The notes below the pieces were generated by a model. That model ran no database searches, was not told where the DNA came from, and saw nothing but the letters and a program-made list of their open reading frames with translations. 64,000 nucleotides of DNA from assembly GCA_022496205.1 (NCBI GenBank), contig WTXD01000017.1, positions 186,001-250,000 of the forward strand, written 5' to 3'. The position numbers and the translations under genes were made by a program. Below are positions 21,213-32,148 of the stretch, in pieces; within the stretch, counting starts at the first letter, position 1, and each line of letters starts with the position of its first letter. This DNA comes from Gloeopeniophorella convolvens (Eukaryota > Basidiomycota > Agaricomycetes > Russulales).

Positions 21213-22138
21213 ATTGCTTGCCACAGACACAGACACTCTGAAGGGACACACAGGAGTAATATTATTTGAGTCATCAGTAATAGTGATTACATACAGAACG
21301 AGAAAACACGTTGCAAAAGAAAAAGAATAAGTCGGGCTTCGAAATAGGAACGGGGAGTCCGGACCGCTCTTTCCGGCGTGTGAAAACTATGCGGAAAGTC
21401 AAAGACTGACATGGAGATCCGCCGCAGTAGACACGTGTTCACGCGCTTTGCCGGCCTGCAGGGTCTTTCGCCTGCTGCCACCGCCGGCGCCGCTACCACC
21501 ACCACCCAGCGACCAGGGTCGATATTGCGTCTCACGCTGGGGAGGTATAACGAGATATGAGGTGATCATTAAGTCCTCCCCATTTCCAGTCACCCGCAGC
21601 TCGGTGACACTTACCTTTAGTGGGTCTGACACTGGACCGAGTTCCAGTCGAAGGCAACAAACCCAAATGCTCGCGGGCGAATTCCATCACATCCCGTCAA
21701 TAGTCAATCCAGTCTACTTCGTAATGATTGATGTCCCTATTCTTCCTGAACGTGCTTCCATCGCCTCTGGTTCCCTGTCAATCATACTCCAATGCTGCAA
21801 CAGGTACGGTCATGAGCAGTCAATTATACTCGTGCACACGCGAATCCGGGGTCGCGCATGCTCCCATGTCTACGGGCGGGTTATCATTCTCATAGGCTCC
21901 CCTCTGAGCCCACTTAAGGAGCCGTCCTCCTTCTTGTGCACCAACCACCTCTGGGATTGCCGGAAATGATCGACAATAGGTCTATCCAAGTCCCTTGGCG
22001 CCGATTACCGGGCCGCCTTACACGCTACGGGACGGCTCGTATCTGGGGCGCAGAGACAGGAGAAGCCGTCGCAGATCCATTCATGGAACACTGCAAGAGT
22101 CCTCTGGGACTGATTTGGACTAGACACGGCGTTTATTG
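21213..22138. other. Intergenic, weak coding hints only
   Basis: On the minus strand about 21600-21680 reads EFAREHLGLLPSTGTRSS followed by a GTAAGT donor, but no consistent acceptor frame was found. Nothing else is recognised. Confidence 0.2.
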
Positions 22139-22140
22139 TT

Positions 22141-22149
22141 GATATATAA
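22141..22149 (+). promoter_or_regulatory. TATA box of the PEBP gene
   Basis: GATATATAA lies about 37-45 nt upstream of the ATG at 22186. Confidence 0.45.
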
Positions 22150-22185
22150 GTCCAGGGGGTGATTCACCTACCTCGCTCGTCTGTC

Positions 22186-23024
22186 ATGCACGGTGCTGCA
22201 TTCAACGTCTTAGCTTTTCTTCCTCTCGTTGTCCTCGCTGCGGCAGCCAGTCCGCCAAACCAGGGAGACACTAGCTTGGCCGCTGTGCGCTATACATTCG
22301 ACGAATTCAATGTGAGGACGCCTATCATCCGCACTCCTCTGTCAGTACGACTGACGAACAGGTGTAGGTTCCCGCCGACACGCACTTCACCTTCAATCCG
22401 AGTGTTCTGCTCGAGGTCACTTTCCCTGACCCTGGAGCAGCGCCGGTTAACGTCAAGGCAGGAGAGCAGGTCCCGAAAAACGGTCGGTAATCGGTCTGTC
22501 TCGTCACCCCTGCATACCAAATCCACGCAGTGACTGCGGGCACACCCTCCTTCGGCTTGCGCTTCCCTGACTTCGGTTTGACAAGCATTCTCGAGGAGCC
22601 TTTCGTCATCGCTTCGGTAGACCTCGATGGACCAACGCCGCAAGCACCAACGCTCGCGCAGGTTCGGCACTTCCTTGGTGGCAGCTTCTTCCTAGGCGTA
22701 GAGCACCAAGGTGTATACCCACTCATGAATAGCACGCCTGCGGTCACCGACTGGTTCGGAGCGCAACCGCCAGCGGGCTCGGACCCCCACCGGTATGTCT
22801 AGCGATAGATCTTCGACACGTCCACGGAGCGGCGCGCTGATCATGAATGCAGATACGTGTTCTTCGTGTTCCGGGAGTCTCGCAGGTTCGCGCATCAGCA
22901 TATCGTCGATGCTTCGACGCCGATCGTGAACTTCAACCTGAGCGCATTTGCCCATGCGACAGGGCTCGGGGACCCGATCGGGGGGACGTTCATGTTCGTA
23001 GGGCCAGATTCCTCCAGCACATGA
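22186..23024 (+). CDS. Secreted phosphatidylethanolamine-binding protein (PEBP) family member
   Basis: The start MHGAAFNVLAFLPLVVLAA is a signal peptide, followed by PPNQGDTS. Four exons join in phase; donors are GTGAGG near 22313, GTCGGT near 22485 and GTATGT near 22791. The PEBP signatures are VIASVDLDGPTPQAP (variant of DPDxP), VRHFLGG and GSDPHRYVFFVF, and the end GGTFMFVGPDSSST is typical. The ligand pocket family binds phospholipid head groups or inhibits proteases and kinases; for secreted fungal members the role is not established. The protein is about 220 residues, normal for the family, with no break. Confidence 0.85.
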
Positions 23025-23214
23025 GCGGCGGGGGATCGGTAACCGGTGACACGTCGAGTAATCGGGGGCGGGTCTAGGCAAGGGTCTGTGAGCAACTAAC
23101 CGAGTAAGAGCAGGATCTGGGGCCCCGCGTCGTGACTACTTAGTGACTGGAGCTAGGAGACACATGGTGGGCTGGCTTGGCGCCCACGTAACAAGTTGCG
23201 GGTACGGAGTTCCC

Positions 23215-23700
23215 TACGTAATTACATTCAATGTTTGCATGCCAGATTCTGCGGACACCTGCATCTCGACCACGCCAGTGTAAACTGCGAAGGCCTTGAC
23301 ACCAGGATACGTGGTAGCGCCCGAAGTGACGATGACGATCCTATCTTTCCGCCGTGAGGTGAGGCTGATGGGCTGACTCGCGCGCACTGGACTAGCCATA
23401 TTGGCTACGGACGTTCAAGGTCTCCTCACCGACCAACAGAGGAGTCTTTCGACGTGAATGGCGAGGATCCGCATAACAGAGAAAACCCTCGGAAGGCCTA
23501 GAGCATGTGCTCACGCTCGGTCATGCGTCATGGGTCGCAACGCAGCGGCGTTCGCGACATGTATGTCGAACTTCCCATACGCGCTCACCGTTGCTGCGGA
23601 AACCTCGCTCTTCTTCGCTGGGTCATGCATGTCAGCGAAGAACGTGAGAACGCACATGCCCGCGGCCTAGCCTTCATGGCGAAAGAACGTCGAGATCGGA
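23215..23700 (-). pseudogene. Short-chain dehydrogenase remnant
   Basis: On the minus strand about 23530-23690 reads VTFFADMHDPAKKSE and YGKFDIHVANAAALRPMTHD, matching the SDR region around the NNAG-type motif. Further on, about 23220-23310 reads GVKAFAVYTGVVEMQV, the family's VxAFxxHPGxV-like segment. Between them the catalytic YxxxK part cannot be found and stops intervene. It is therefore called a relic. It is unrelated in detail to the intact SDR at 10.8 kb. Confidence 0.45.
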
Positions 23701-23744
23701 CACACATAGATTACGCACAAATATACTACGGGATACCTACAGTT

Positions 23745-25297
23745 CTAAGAGATACCAAGCTGTGCGTGTCTACTCAACCATCTGTTGCGGCCCGAGATGA
23801 AACTGACATTGACGTTCACTGTTGGGCAAGATCGAAGGATTGAGGACCTCCACCCCTCTGCGCCCCGGGTTGGATTATTGCCGAGGCCGTATTCAGAGCG
23901 GTAAAGCATCAACACATCACGCAGTTTGGGCAGAAGGCCTTGGACTACTGAATGGTTTCTCAGAAGTGCTCCGACGAGAGGCACATTACCATCGTCGACC
24001 CGTAGGTGTGTTACATTGCTGAATTTGGAGATGAGCGGACACCAGAGCCCTGGTTCAGCAAAGTTATTCCAGGTGAAAGCTGTGGGGTACCGGTCGTCAT
24101 TGAACCCCAAGGCAAGTGTTTTCACGTCCACAAAGACCGTTTGTAGAGCCTCGGAAACTGCTTGAGTAGGAAGAGAATGGTTACCAACTTGCCGATCATT
24201 GATTGCAAGGAGTAACTTCCCCGATCCTGGGGATGGTACCAGTGGGCAGCTTTCGATATACAACTTCGACCGTATGATCCCGAGGTGCATGGCATTGAAT
24301 TTGAGGTAAGGCGAATCGCAGACCAGCCGGGTGAGTGACGGAACGGAGAAGCCGGGACTGGAGAGTTGCAAGGAGAGTATAGACAGACATGGGGCGTCAA
24401 CCTTGCCAACTATCGCTTCGAAATGGATGCTGAGTCCACGAAACTCGAACTCCCGCAGCTCCCGTAAAGATATTTGAGGCCTGTCCTTGACTGGGGAAAA
24501 CTGCTGCTCGTCGAGAAGAACGCGAAGGGTCCGTAGCTGGGGCATGGCATGTAGACTTGCGTTGAGGCCATCCATCCAATTGGCTTCCGGTCCAGTGGTA
24601 GATATCTCGAAGACAAACGTCACGAGACTCGGCGCAGCGACTATCGGGCGCAAAGAGTTGACCAAACGCAGTCGTCTCAGTCGCGGGACGTGGTCACCGA
24701 TGAGAAATGCGCTGGGGAGGACCGTGAACCGGTTCGGTGGGAGCTCCAGGTCAAGGGCTTCAAGTTCTGGGGCATCTTCGTCCAATAATGGCAGCACTTC
24801 GTGTACTACTGAGGCTCTCAGGTGGAGGGTCAAGTCGCGGACCCGGCCGAGGTGCTTGGCTACATGGGGGATATGGTAGAGTGTCCAATCGGCGTGAGTA
24901 TATTCGGCCTTGATTGGATACGACGGCGAGCATCGCAGGACCTCGGGTGCTGGGACGTCCCGATTGCAGAAAATCTGCAATTGCAAGCGTTTCGGGGACG
25001 CCATAATGATTTGGCGCCATCTACGACAAACATGTGCCGGCACGGTCTGGTACCATTGATACTTGCCGGTGCCGCCCAGCTCCAGTCTTTTATTCTGGCG
25101 ATAATAGTCGAAGACCTCAAGTAGTACATCATCGGGAATATGGATGTATGGTCTCGGCTGTAGATGGGTACCTGCGTTGCCTGTATGCGTCAGACGAGGC
25201 TACACGAATGTGGACGATGATCGCGCCTACCAGTCTGGGCAGCAAGCCTTCTTGACTTCCTCTGTCCGGTAGTAGGCAGGCGTCTGGCTCTAGGCAT
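23745..25297 (-). CDS. F-box leucine-rich-type protein (about 500 aa), two exons
   Basis: The ATG at 25297 begins MPRARRLPTTGQRKSRR, and a 50-nt intron (GTAGGC...ATACAG) separates this from the F-box HIPDDVLLEVFDYYRQ and VPAHVCRRWRQIIMASP. The remainder is one open frame with LRR-like strands (APELEALDLELPPNR, VPRLRRLRLVNSLRP, DAPCLSILSLQL). The likely role is substrate adaptor of an SCF ubiquitin ligase; targets are unknown. The right-edge gene at 63318-64000 is an inverted, closely similar copy, and the similarity extends some 200-250 bp upstream of both start codons. Confidence 0.8.
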
Positions 25298-25520
25298 GGT
25301 GGGACTTCCGTTCAAGTTACTGCTTCAGTGACAGTCCCCGAGAAGGCGTTGTTGAAGTTGGGACGAAGGTTGATGGTGAAGCAAGGAGGCGTGCTGATGC
25401 GTGCGGAGGGGTGAGAAGGGTGTACGGGCAAGTAGTTCAGGTTCAAGTTCGTAGGTGAGTGTGGCAGAAGGGGCGCGTAGATATCCTAGTTGTGGCAGTG
25501 TCACTGTGCCACCAGCGCCG
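25298..25520. repeat. 5' flank shared with the inverted F-box copy (about 63065-63317)
   Basis: Read on the minus strand this flank matches 63065-63317: cactgccacaact, cgccccttctgccacactc, tgaactacttgcccg and gaagcagtaacttg have close counterparts. The duplication therefore includes upstream DNA, not only the coding region. Confidence 0.55.
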
Positions 25521-26331
25521 AGTGGACGGGCGATCATGGCGACACACAACGGAGCCACGATGTCGGAGTTCAAAGGGATTCCCACGCGATCGGCAGCGGT
25601 GGAGGCCTGAGGGGTCTCTGAACTTGCTCTGAACACCTTCGATGGTGACTTGAACTCCAAATATTGTCATGTTTTGGCCTACGTCAACTTATGTACGTCG
25701 ACCCCCGACATTGGTATTGTTGAAGAGAACAAGGAATTTCAGTAACGATGTGTTCGACGTACGAAGACCCGAATAAGCACATCGAAATTGCATCGAAACT
25801 CGTGTCGGAAGGCTGCAGTCCCCGAGTGGACACTATGCAAACATCACCGTCAAGGCAACTCCCAAGGTAACACCATTGATCTACAGTCGAATCCACCAGG
25901 GGCGTAGCTGTCTTTCAATGCGCTCAGCATTTGTGAAAGTGTCTGGTCTCGGTCATGATGCAGTTCGATTTCAGTACTACAGCACGTACAGTGGGCGTGA
26001 CAGTAGATACCAGTGTGTATGCGAAGCTTCGAAGCCTTAGTCGAACGCCGAGAATACCCGTTCTAGCCAGCTCGGTTCACGATTGCATGGCATAACACGG
26101 ATGCGCAAATAATGGCTTCCGTCCGTTCCGACGCCCCAACCCGCGTACGTGATGGCTCTTGTAGAAGTGGATTCGCTCAATCACGTCATCTCTCGGGTGG
26201 TACGTGGCGCGACCGCAATCTAACTGCTTCATGGATAAGCTGTTACATGAGCACTCAGAGGACGAGCATTATAATAAACACGTACCGAACCCAGTCTGGA
26301 CTTCCCCAGACAATGTCAACCAAAACGCAAA
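25521..26331. other. Intergenic, nothing recognised
   Basis: Short frames only; no domain, repeat or element was recognised between the two F-box genes. Confidence 0.3.
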
Positions 26332-27759
26332 TCAAGGACAGCTGAGATGTGCGTGTCTGGTGCTCCACTCTCCGGGCAAGAACATTTTGTAGGAAACATC
26401 CACCGTTTGGTGAACATCGTGAATTGACGACACAGCTTCTTCGGCATGCAGTTGCGTGAAATCCTCGTTTCCCTCTGCGCGATAAAGCAAAGAGATGTCG
26501 TGCAGATTGGGCAGTAGATCTGAGATGCCCGGCTGGATTAGCACCTGCACGGCAGAAGGCACGTTGATGTCGTCGATGAGTAGATGAGCCGCAGTACTCA
26601 AGCTGGGAAGGAATATACGCCAAAGTGGCGCACCCGCCACATCTCCAGTACCGAAAAGAAACGTCTCATCGTTAGACCCGACGATGACTGTCTTGACGTC
26701 TGCAAAAGCAGGCTGCAGGGCCTGAGCGATGTCCGGGATCAAAGGCGACAGTTCTGGGCCGCTGTGATAGAGCCGAAGGAGAACTGACGCTTGTCCTGGA
26801 GGTGGGTATGTCGGGGAGCTTGCGACATACAGAGATGTTGGTGAGGCCTCCACGTGGGCGAGAGTAAATATAGATCGAGGTAACTTGTAGAAGTATCGCG
26901 CGAGTGAAGGAATGATGACCGGTTGGGGATCCGTGATGTTCAGGTTTAGGACAATTAGACTTATGATCTCGATCCTGCTGAAGATCACATCAAAGGGGAT
27001 GCTTGGCCCAAGATACCGGATTGTACGGAGCTCCTGTAAAACGACCCTTGGTCTATCCTTGAAAGGGGAGATTGACGAAACCCGTTGTTCTAAACGCAGG
27101 GAAAGGAGCTGCAGCCGAGGCATAGAGTGAATGCTGGCGCTAAGATCATCCAGCCAGGTGCCTCCCGGGTTGGAGAGATGAAGTATGAAAGTAAATGAAA
27201 CGACATTTCGCGCCGTGATGACCGGGAAGAGAACATTGGCCAAGCGTACTTGGCGTAGTTGTGGTGCGTCGTCACCAAGAATGAAAGGTCCTGGAAGGGA
27301 CATGTACTCTTTGTGCGAATCAAGCGTGAGGTCGAGGTTTTCGAGTAATGGAGCACGTCTGTTCGACATGGAATGAACCATGTGCGCATACAACGGCGTA
27401 AAGCGCAGCGTCAAATCGCGGATCCGATCGAGGTGTCCGACTGCCACAACCATGCCATAGTCAGCTCGCCCGGTAGCGGTATAGCGAACGACGATCGGAA
27501 AGGGTGGGGAATAGCGCAAAACCTCGGCTGCTGGAAAGTCCCAGCTGCAGCAGATTTGTAGTCGCAAACGCTTCGGTGAGGCGATGATGATCCGACGCCA
27601 TCTCTGGCAGACATGTGCTGGCACCACCTGGTACCATTGATATAGGCCAAAAGAATGCGTATCTGCGATCATGTCCAGGCGGTACGAATCGAAGATATCG
27701 AGGAGCACATCATCAGGGAGAGATTCAATAGTCGCAGCTTCCACGAGAAAGAAACACAT
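26332..27759 (-). CDS. F-box leucine-rich-type protein, single exon (475 aa)
   Basis: One uninterrupted frame from the ATG at 27759 encodes 475 residues. The F-box is at the start (IESLPDDVLLDIFDSYRLD, VPAHVCQRWRRIIIASPKRL), followed by repeated LRR-like strands (APLLENLDLTLDSH, APQLRQVRLANVLFP, MPRLQLLSLRLEQ). It is a paralogue of the gene at 23745-25297 in the same orientation, but clearly more diverged than the inverted copy. The predicted role is an SCF substrate receptor. Confidence 0.8.
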   Translation of the reverse strand: MCFFLVEAATIESLPDDVLLDIFDSYRLDMIADTHSFGLYQWYQVVPAHVCQRWRRIIIASPKRLRLQICCSWDFPAAEVLRYSPPFPIVVRYTATGRADYGMVVAVGHLDRIRDLTLRFTPLYAHMVHSMSNRRAPLLENLDLTLDSHKEYMSLPGPFILGDDAPQLRQVRLANVLFPVITARNVVSFTFILHLSNPGGTWLDDLSASIHSMPRLQLLSLRLEQRVSSISPFKDRPRVVLQELRTIRYLGPSIPFDVIFSRIEIISLIVLNLNITDPQPVIIPSLARYFYKLPRSIFTLAHVEASPTSLYVASSPTYPPPGQASVLLRLYHSGPELSPLIPDIAQALQPAFADVKTVIVGSNDETFLFGTGDVAGAPLWRIFLPSLSTAAHLLIDDINVPSAVQVLIQPGISDLLPNLHDISLLYRAEGNEDFTQLHAEEAVSSIHDVHQTVDVSYKMFLPGEWSTRHAHLSCP

Positions 27760-28796
27760 CGTCAGCTACTGTAGAATCTAGATATTGATAGTAGGGAGAA
27801 AGCACTCACAGGCATCGTTAACAACTCCCCCAGATGGAGATACTCGTCCGCCAATTCCGGACATGGCGAGAGTCCGGGTACGGTGATATGGATCCAAAGA
27901 GGATGGAGAGGGGTAGCGGGGAATGCTCTTCGTTGGGACCCAGAGTGTCCGAGAAATTGATTCCGCAGGGGGTTGTTGCTGCTCGTAGAATTAATTCGTG
28001 TGCAACTTTATCTGCCTCTGCCAATGGTATGGCATAAAGTGGGTCGACCAAGACTCAAGAGTCGACGGTGCCAGATCGATGCTCGGTAGTACAATGACCC
28101 AGACTCTCACGATCACGCACCCGACAGTCGGCGCTTATCGTCCCAGCTTGTAGTCAACGTCAGTTTGTAGCAGACTTCAGAAAGGAAAACAAGATCGCAA
28201 GTGTCAGGTGGATCACAGAAGTGGTTGCAGATATGTACACAAATTAACAGAACAAAGAACAGATAAAATAACCATATCTTTTGCCACTTGCCAACACCAC
28301 CGGAGTCACGTGCGTTGCATATGGGATGGCACCTGCAGATCGTGTCCCCTTCGACGCGATTGAAACCCCGAGAAAACGATTGTATAGCGGGTTCGGGTGA
28401 GAGATGCCGGTAAAGAGGTGGGAGGAACGGATTTCGGCGTATCCGTGCTAAAGGCGCAGAGATTCGGGGAGTGGCTGGTGCCGTTTTGATCAGACAATGG
28501 ACGTGGACTCGGGACACCAAGACGTCGTATAGCTTGTGGGACAATTCAAAACCACTCTGGGAACAAGTGCCAGTGTGTATGGTGGGCCAACTCGAATGCG
28601 TGGCTGAGATATACGTCGTAGGCGAGTCTAAGGGCAACGCAGGGTATCAGCAATCATGGAGATCGAAGTATCAAGGTATTTTGGGTCACCGAGAAACGCC
28701 CTGACGATGAGCCTAGCTTCCCTGGCCCGGACGGCTCCATGATACAGCTTGCAAGTATATGCTATCTCGTGGGAGATAGGTCCACGTGTGCAGCAG
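27760..28796. other. Intergenic, nothing recognised
   Basis: Frames on both strands carry no recognisable domain. The region around 28200-28260 is relatively AT-rich. Confidence 0.3.
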
Positions 28797-28960
28797 TCAA
28801 CTTGCGCCGGGGAGAACGACTGACAAACCGGGAGAGCGACGGGACGCTAATTGAATCAGGGAAGGAGAGGAAAGACGGCGATGGTCGAGAACGTTCAGGA
28901 GAACGTCATCGAATAGGGGCTCAACGGACGCGATGAGTCGGGGGCCGTGGATCCATGGGC
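28797..28960 (-). pseudogene. Possible F-box remnant
   Basis: A minus-strand frame reads SVEPLFDDVLLNVLDHRRL, similar to the first helix of local F-box proteins, then runs into stops with no matching downstream LRR. It is treated as a small relic of the same family with low confidence. Confidence 0.3.
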
Positions 28961-29507
28961 TATGTGGCGAGAGGATTTTAGGGGTGGCGCAACAGGGAAT
29001 GAGGCAGGATATCGTACTGTCAATCACCATATGACCGGTCTAGCGCTGACCATGAAGGTTGCAACCAGCTGACGTCTTCGGCCGGCTTGTGGGCGACCTC
29101 TTAGCACCCTGGAACCCCAGTGAGCCATGAAATGATGTGGAAGACGTCAGTACTACATCGTGTGTGTGACCACGGGAGTCGGAACGAGCAACAAGAGGGC
29201 AGTCGATGGTCCTAAGAAGGGCGTCAGGTTGGTCCACGGGGTGGTATTGCCGACGAAACGGTCGGATATGTATCGTCGATAGCTGAGGCAAATTAGGTGG
29301 TTCAGGTGAACCCGAACATACAAGTCGATGACAATCGATGATCAGTCGTGATTCCGGTCTGCCCGGCCGGGGGCGTGTCTTTGACATCATTCTTCGAGTC
29401 CACGATGTCAGCTTGCGCAGTGTCTCAACCGGATATAAATCCACCACCTCCCATCGGCTTCTCAGTTACGGTTCTACACAAGGTTCTGCGTCGAATTGTT
29501 TGGTCCA

Positions 29508-31743
29508 ATGGCCCAGAAGACAGCGCCGTACGGGATCTGGTCTTCTCCAATCACCGCGGATGCACTTGTCCAAAGCGTGAGCCCTCCGTTTGCTGTTGAA
29601 GACTCTTGCTTACGGACGCCATGCCAGAGCATCACTCTCTCGGACGTGCTTCTGGACCCAGTGACGCGTAAATTCTACCATCTCGAAGGCAGGCCGTCAG
29701 AAGGCGGACGCGCCGTCATCGTCGACACCCTCGCGAAAAAGGACGTGTTTGGCGGAGGATGGGACGCGACGACCAAGGTGTACGAGTACGGCGGGGGGCC
29801 TGCAACCGTCTTTGATGGGATTGTGTACTTCTCCAACAAGCACGACGGTAGGGTGTACAGTGTGGCTGCGGCCGGAGCAGAGCCCAAAGCCGTGACTCCA
29901 GGTGCGTGTCCGCCTTTCGCTTGGTCTCTCGCTCAAGAGGCTGACATTCGGCACTGTGCAGATGGAAAACCCTACAGATACGCTGATTTTAGCGTCCACC
30001 CGGCTCACAAACATCTGGTAGCAGCCATCCTCGAGGACCACACGATCGACAAGCCCGAGTCGGTGGTCAACAAGCTTGTTGTCATCAACACCAAGACCCG
30101 GTCTCTCACCACCATCGCCTCTGGCGCAGACTTTTACGCCGCCCCCCGTTTCTCGCCAGATGGAGCGCACATCGCCTACCAGGAATGGAACCACCCTGAC
30201 ATGCCATGGCAGCGCTCCGCCGTGCATGTGTTCGCGTTCTCTGTAGAAGACGACAAGGTCACGTTGAAGAACGACAAACGCCTTGCATGGGACGACCGCG
30301 AGGTCGGCGTGGGCTTTCCTGTCTGGATCGATGCAGAGAACCTGGTCTTCTTGACGGACGAGTCTGGCTATGTGAACCCGTGGACGTACTCAGCGTCCTC
30401 GAGGCAAGCCGCGCGCCTCCTTGCGTCACCTCTTAATGAAGACTTTGCGCAGCCCGCCTTCCGGCTTGGGTGGTCGCCGTACGCCGTGCTAGATGCAGAA
30501 AAGAAGACTATCTTGTTCTCCGCTCTCAAGGGAGGAAGGAGCGTGCTTTACTCCTTCGATTGGGAGGCGAAGGCTCTGGTCCCGGTCGACAACCCCTTCG
30601 TCGACGTGAACGCGATCCGCGCCATTGATGCAAAGACGCTCGTGTTCGAGGCTAAGTCGACGAGGGAGCCGTCGGCTATCATCAAGCTCACGATCACCGA
30701 CACCTCCACCCCGTATGTGACGACCACCTACGAGGTCCTGAAGTCATCTATGGAGTCGCTCCCGTTCCCGGATGGCATCATCTCGCAGCCCGAGCCGCTC
30801 ACGCTGGGGACCAAGAGCGAGCCGGTCTACGCCATTCTCTACCTGCCCACCAATCCTGAATACAGCGGCCCCTCGGATCCCGCAGAAAAACCACCTTGCG
30901 TCGTCAACTCGCATGGCGGTCCGACGAGCATGGCGGGCCAGGGTCTGCAATGGACCAAGCAGTACTTCACCAGTCGCGGTTGGGCCTGGTGAGCGCCTTG
31001 GTCCTCTTCATCTCCTCGCGGACTAATCTTGCGTGCAGGCTCGACGTCGACTACAGTGGCTCCGGTGGGTACGGCCGCAAGTACATGTGCGCATCTGCAT
31101 CCCCCTCTTGTCATTCCAGATGCTGACGCGCGACGCAGCGACCGCCTGAATGGCGCCTGGGGCGTCGCCGACATCGCCGACTGCGCCGCGGCGTCGCAGG
31201 CGCTCGCGGAGCAGGGCCGCATCGACGCCGCGCGCACTACGATCCGCGGCGGCTCGGCGGGTGGCTTCACGACGCTTGCGGTGCTGTGCCACCCAGCGCT
31301 GCAGCGCGCGTTTACCGCAGGCACATCGCTGTACGGCATCTCGGACCTCACGCGCCTCGCGCAGGCGGGCACGCACAAGTTCGAGGCGCGCTATATGGAC
31401 AAGCTCATAGGCGGCACGGTCGAGCAAATCCCGGAGGTGTACGCGAAGCGCAGTCCCGTCAACAACGCGCAGAACATCCGCAGCCCGCTGCTGGTGAGCG
31501 CCGCCGTGACATGCTGGGTGCGCCGTGCTGATGCGCGCTTAGCTTTTGCAAGGCACCGAGGACAAGGTCGTGCCGCCGGAGCAGGCGGCCGCGATCGAGA
31601 AGAAGATCAAGGAACAGCGCGGACACGTCGAAAAGATTATGTTCGAAGGCGAGGGCCACGGGTTCGTCAGGGCGGACTCCATCAAGCTCGCGCTCGAGTC
31701 GGAGCGCGACTTCTACGAGAGGATGTTCCATATCGGCGCGTGA
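29508..31743 (+). CDS. Prolyl-oligopeptidase family (S9) serine peptidase / acylaminoacyl-peptidase-like
   Basis: The ATG at 29508 begins MAQKTAPYGIWSSPITADAL, the usual start of this family, followed by a beta-propeller-like half (WDATTKVYEYGGGP, FSPDGAHIAYQEW) and an alpha/beta-hydrolase half. The catalytic serine is in RGGSAGGFTTLA, the acid in QGTEDKVVPPE and the histidine in FEGEGHGFV. VNSHGGPTSMAG provides the oxyanion region and LDVDYSGSGGYGR the conserved strand. Four introns (near 29901, 30989, 31087 and 31493) splice in phase. The product is about 670 aa and intact. It probably removes dipeptides or acyl-amino acids from peptides in the cytosol; the exact specificity cannot be told. 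Confidence 0.85.
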
Positions 31744-32148
31744 ACAGGCGGAGAGAAAGGTCAAGATAAAAGTGCGAGTTTCTAGGTTGAGGCCATTGCG
31801 CCTTCAACATATAAGAGTAGTCATAAACGTAGTAGTGCGCACTGCGTGGCTTGAATCCGAGTGAGAGTGTCAGATGCGAGGCCGAACCAGAGTATCGACT
31901 GAGCGCCAGAGCCACTCGCCGGGTCACGATGACCTCTGTGCTCAGCGAGCGCCAACGACTTCCTCTTCTGACTCGAAACCTACCTCGGCATCGTCTGTCT
32001 GGGTCAATCATCACGCCCGCCCTCTCATACCATCTCGCTCCCAACAATAAGTGCTGTGTTGAACCAACTTTGTGGTTGGTGTCCTTCTGGCTCCGGGGAG
32101 GTTCAACAATAGCTGAACATAAAGTTCAATCAGTGTAATTCAGCGAAG

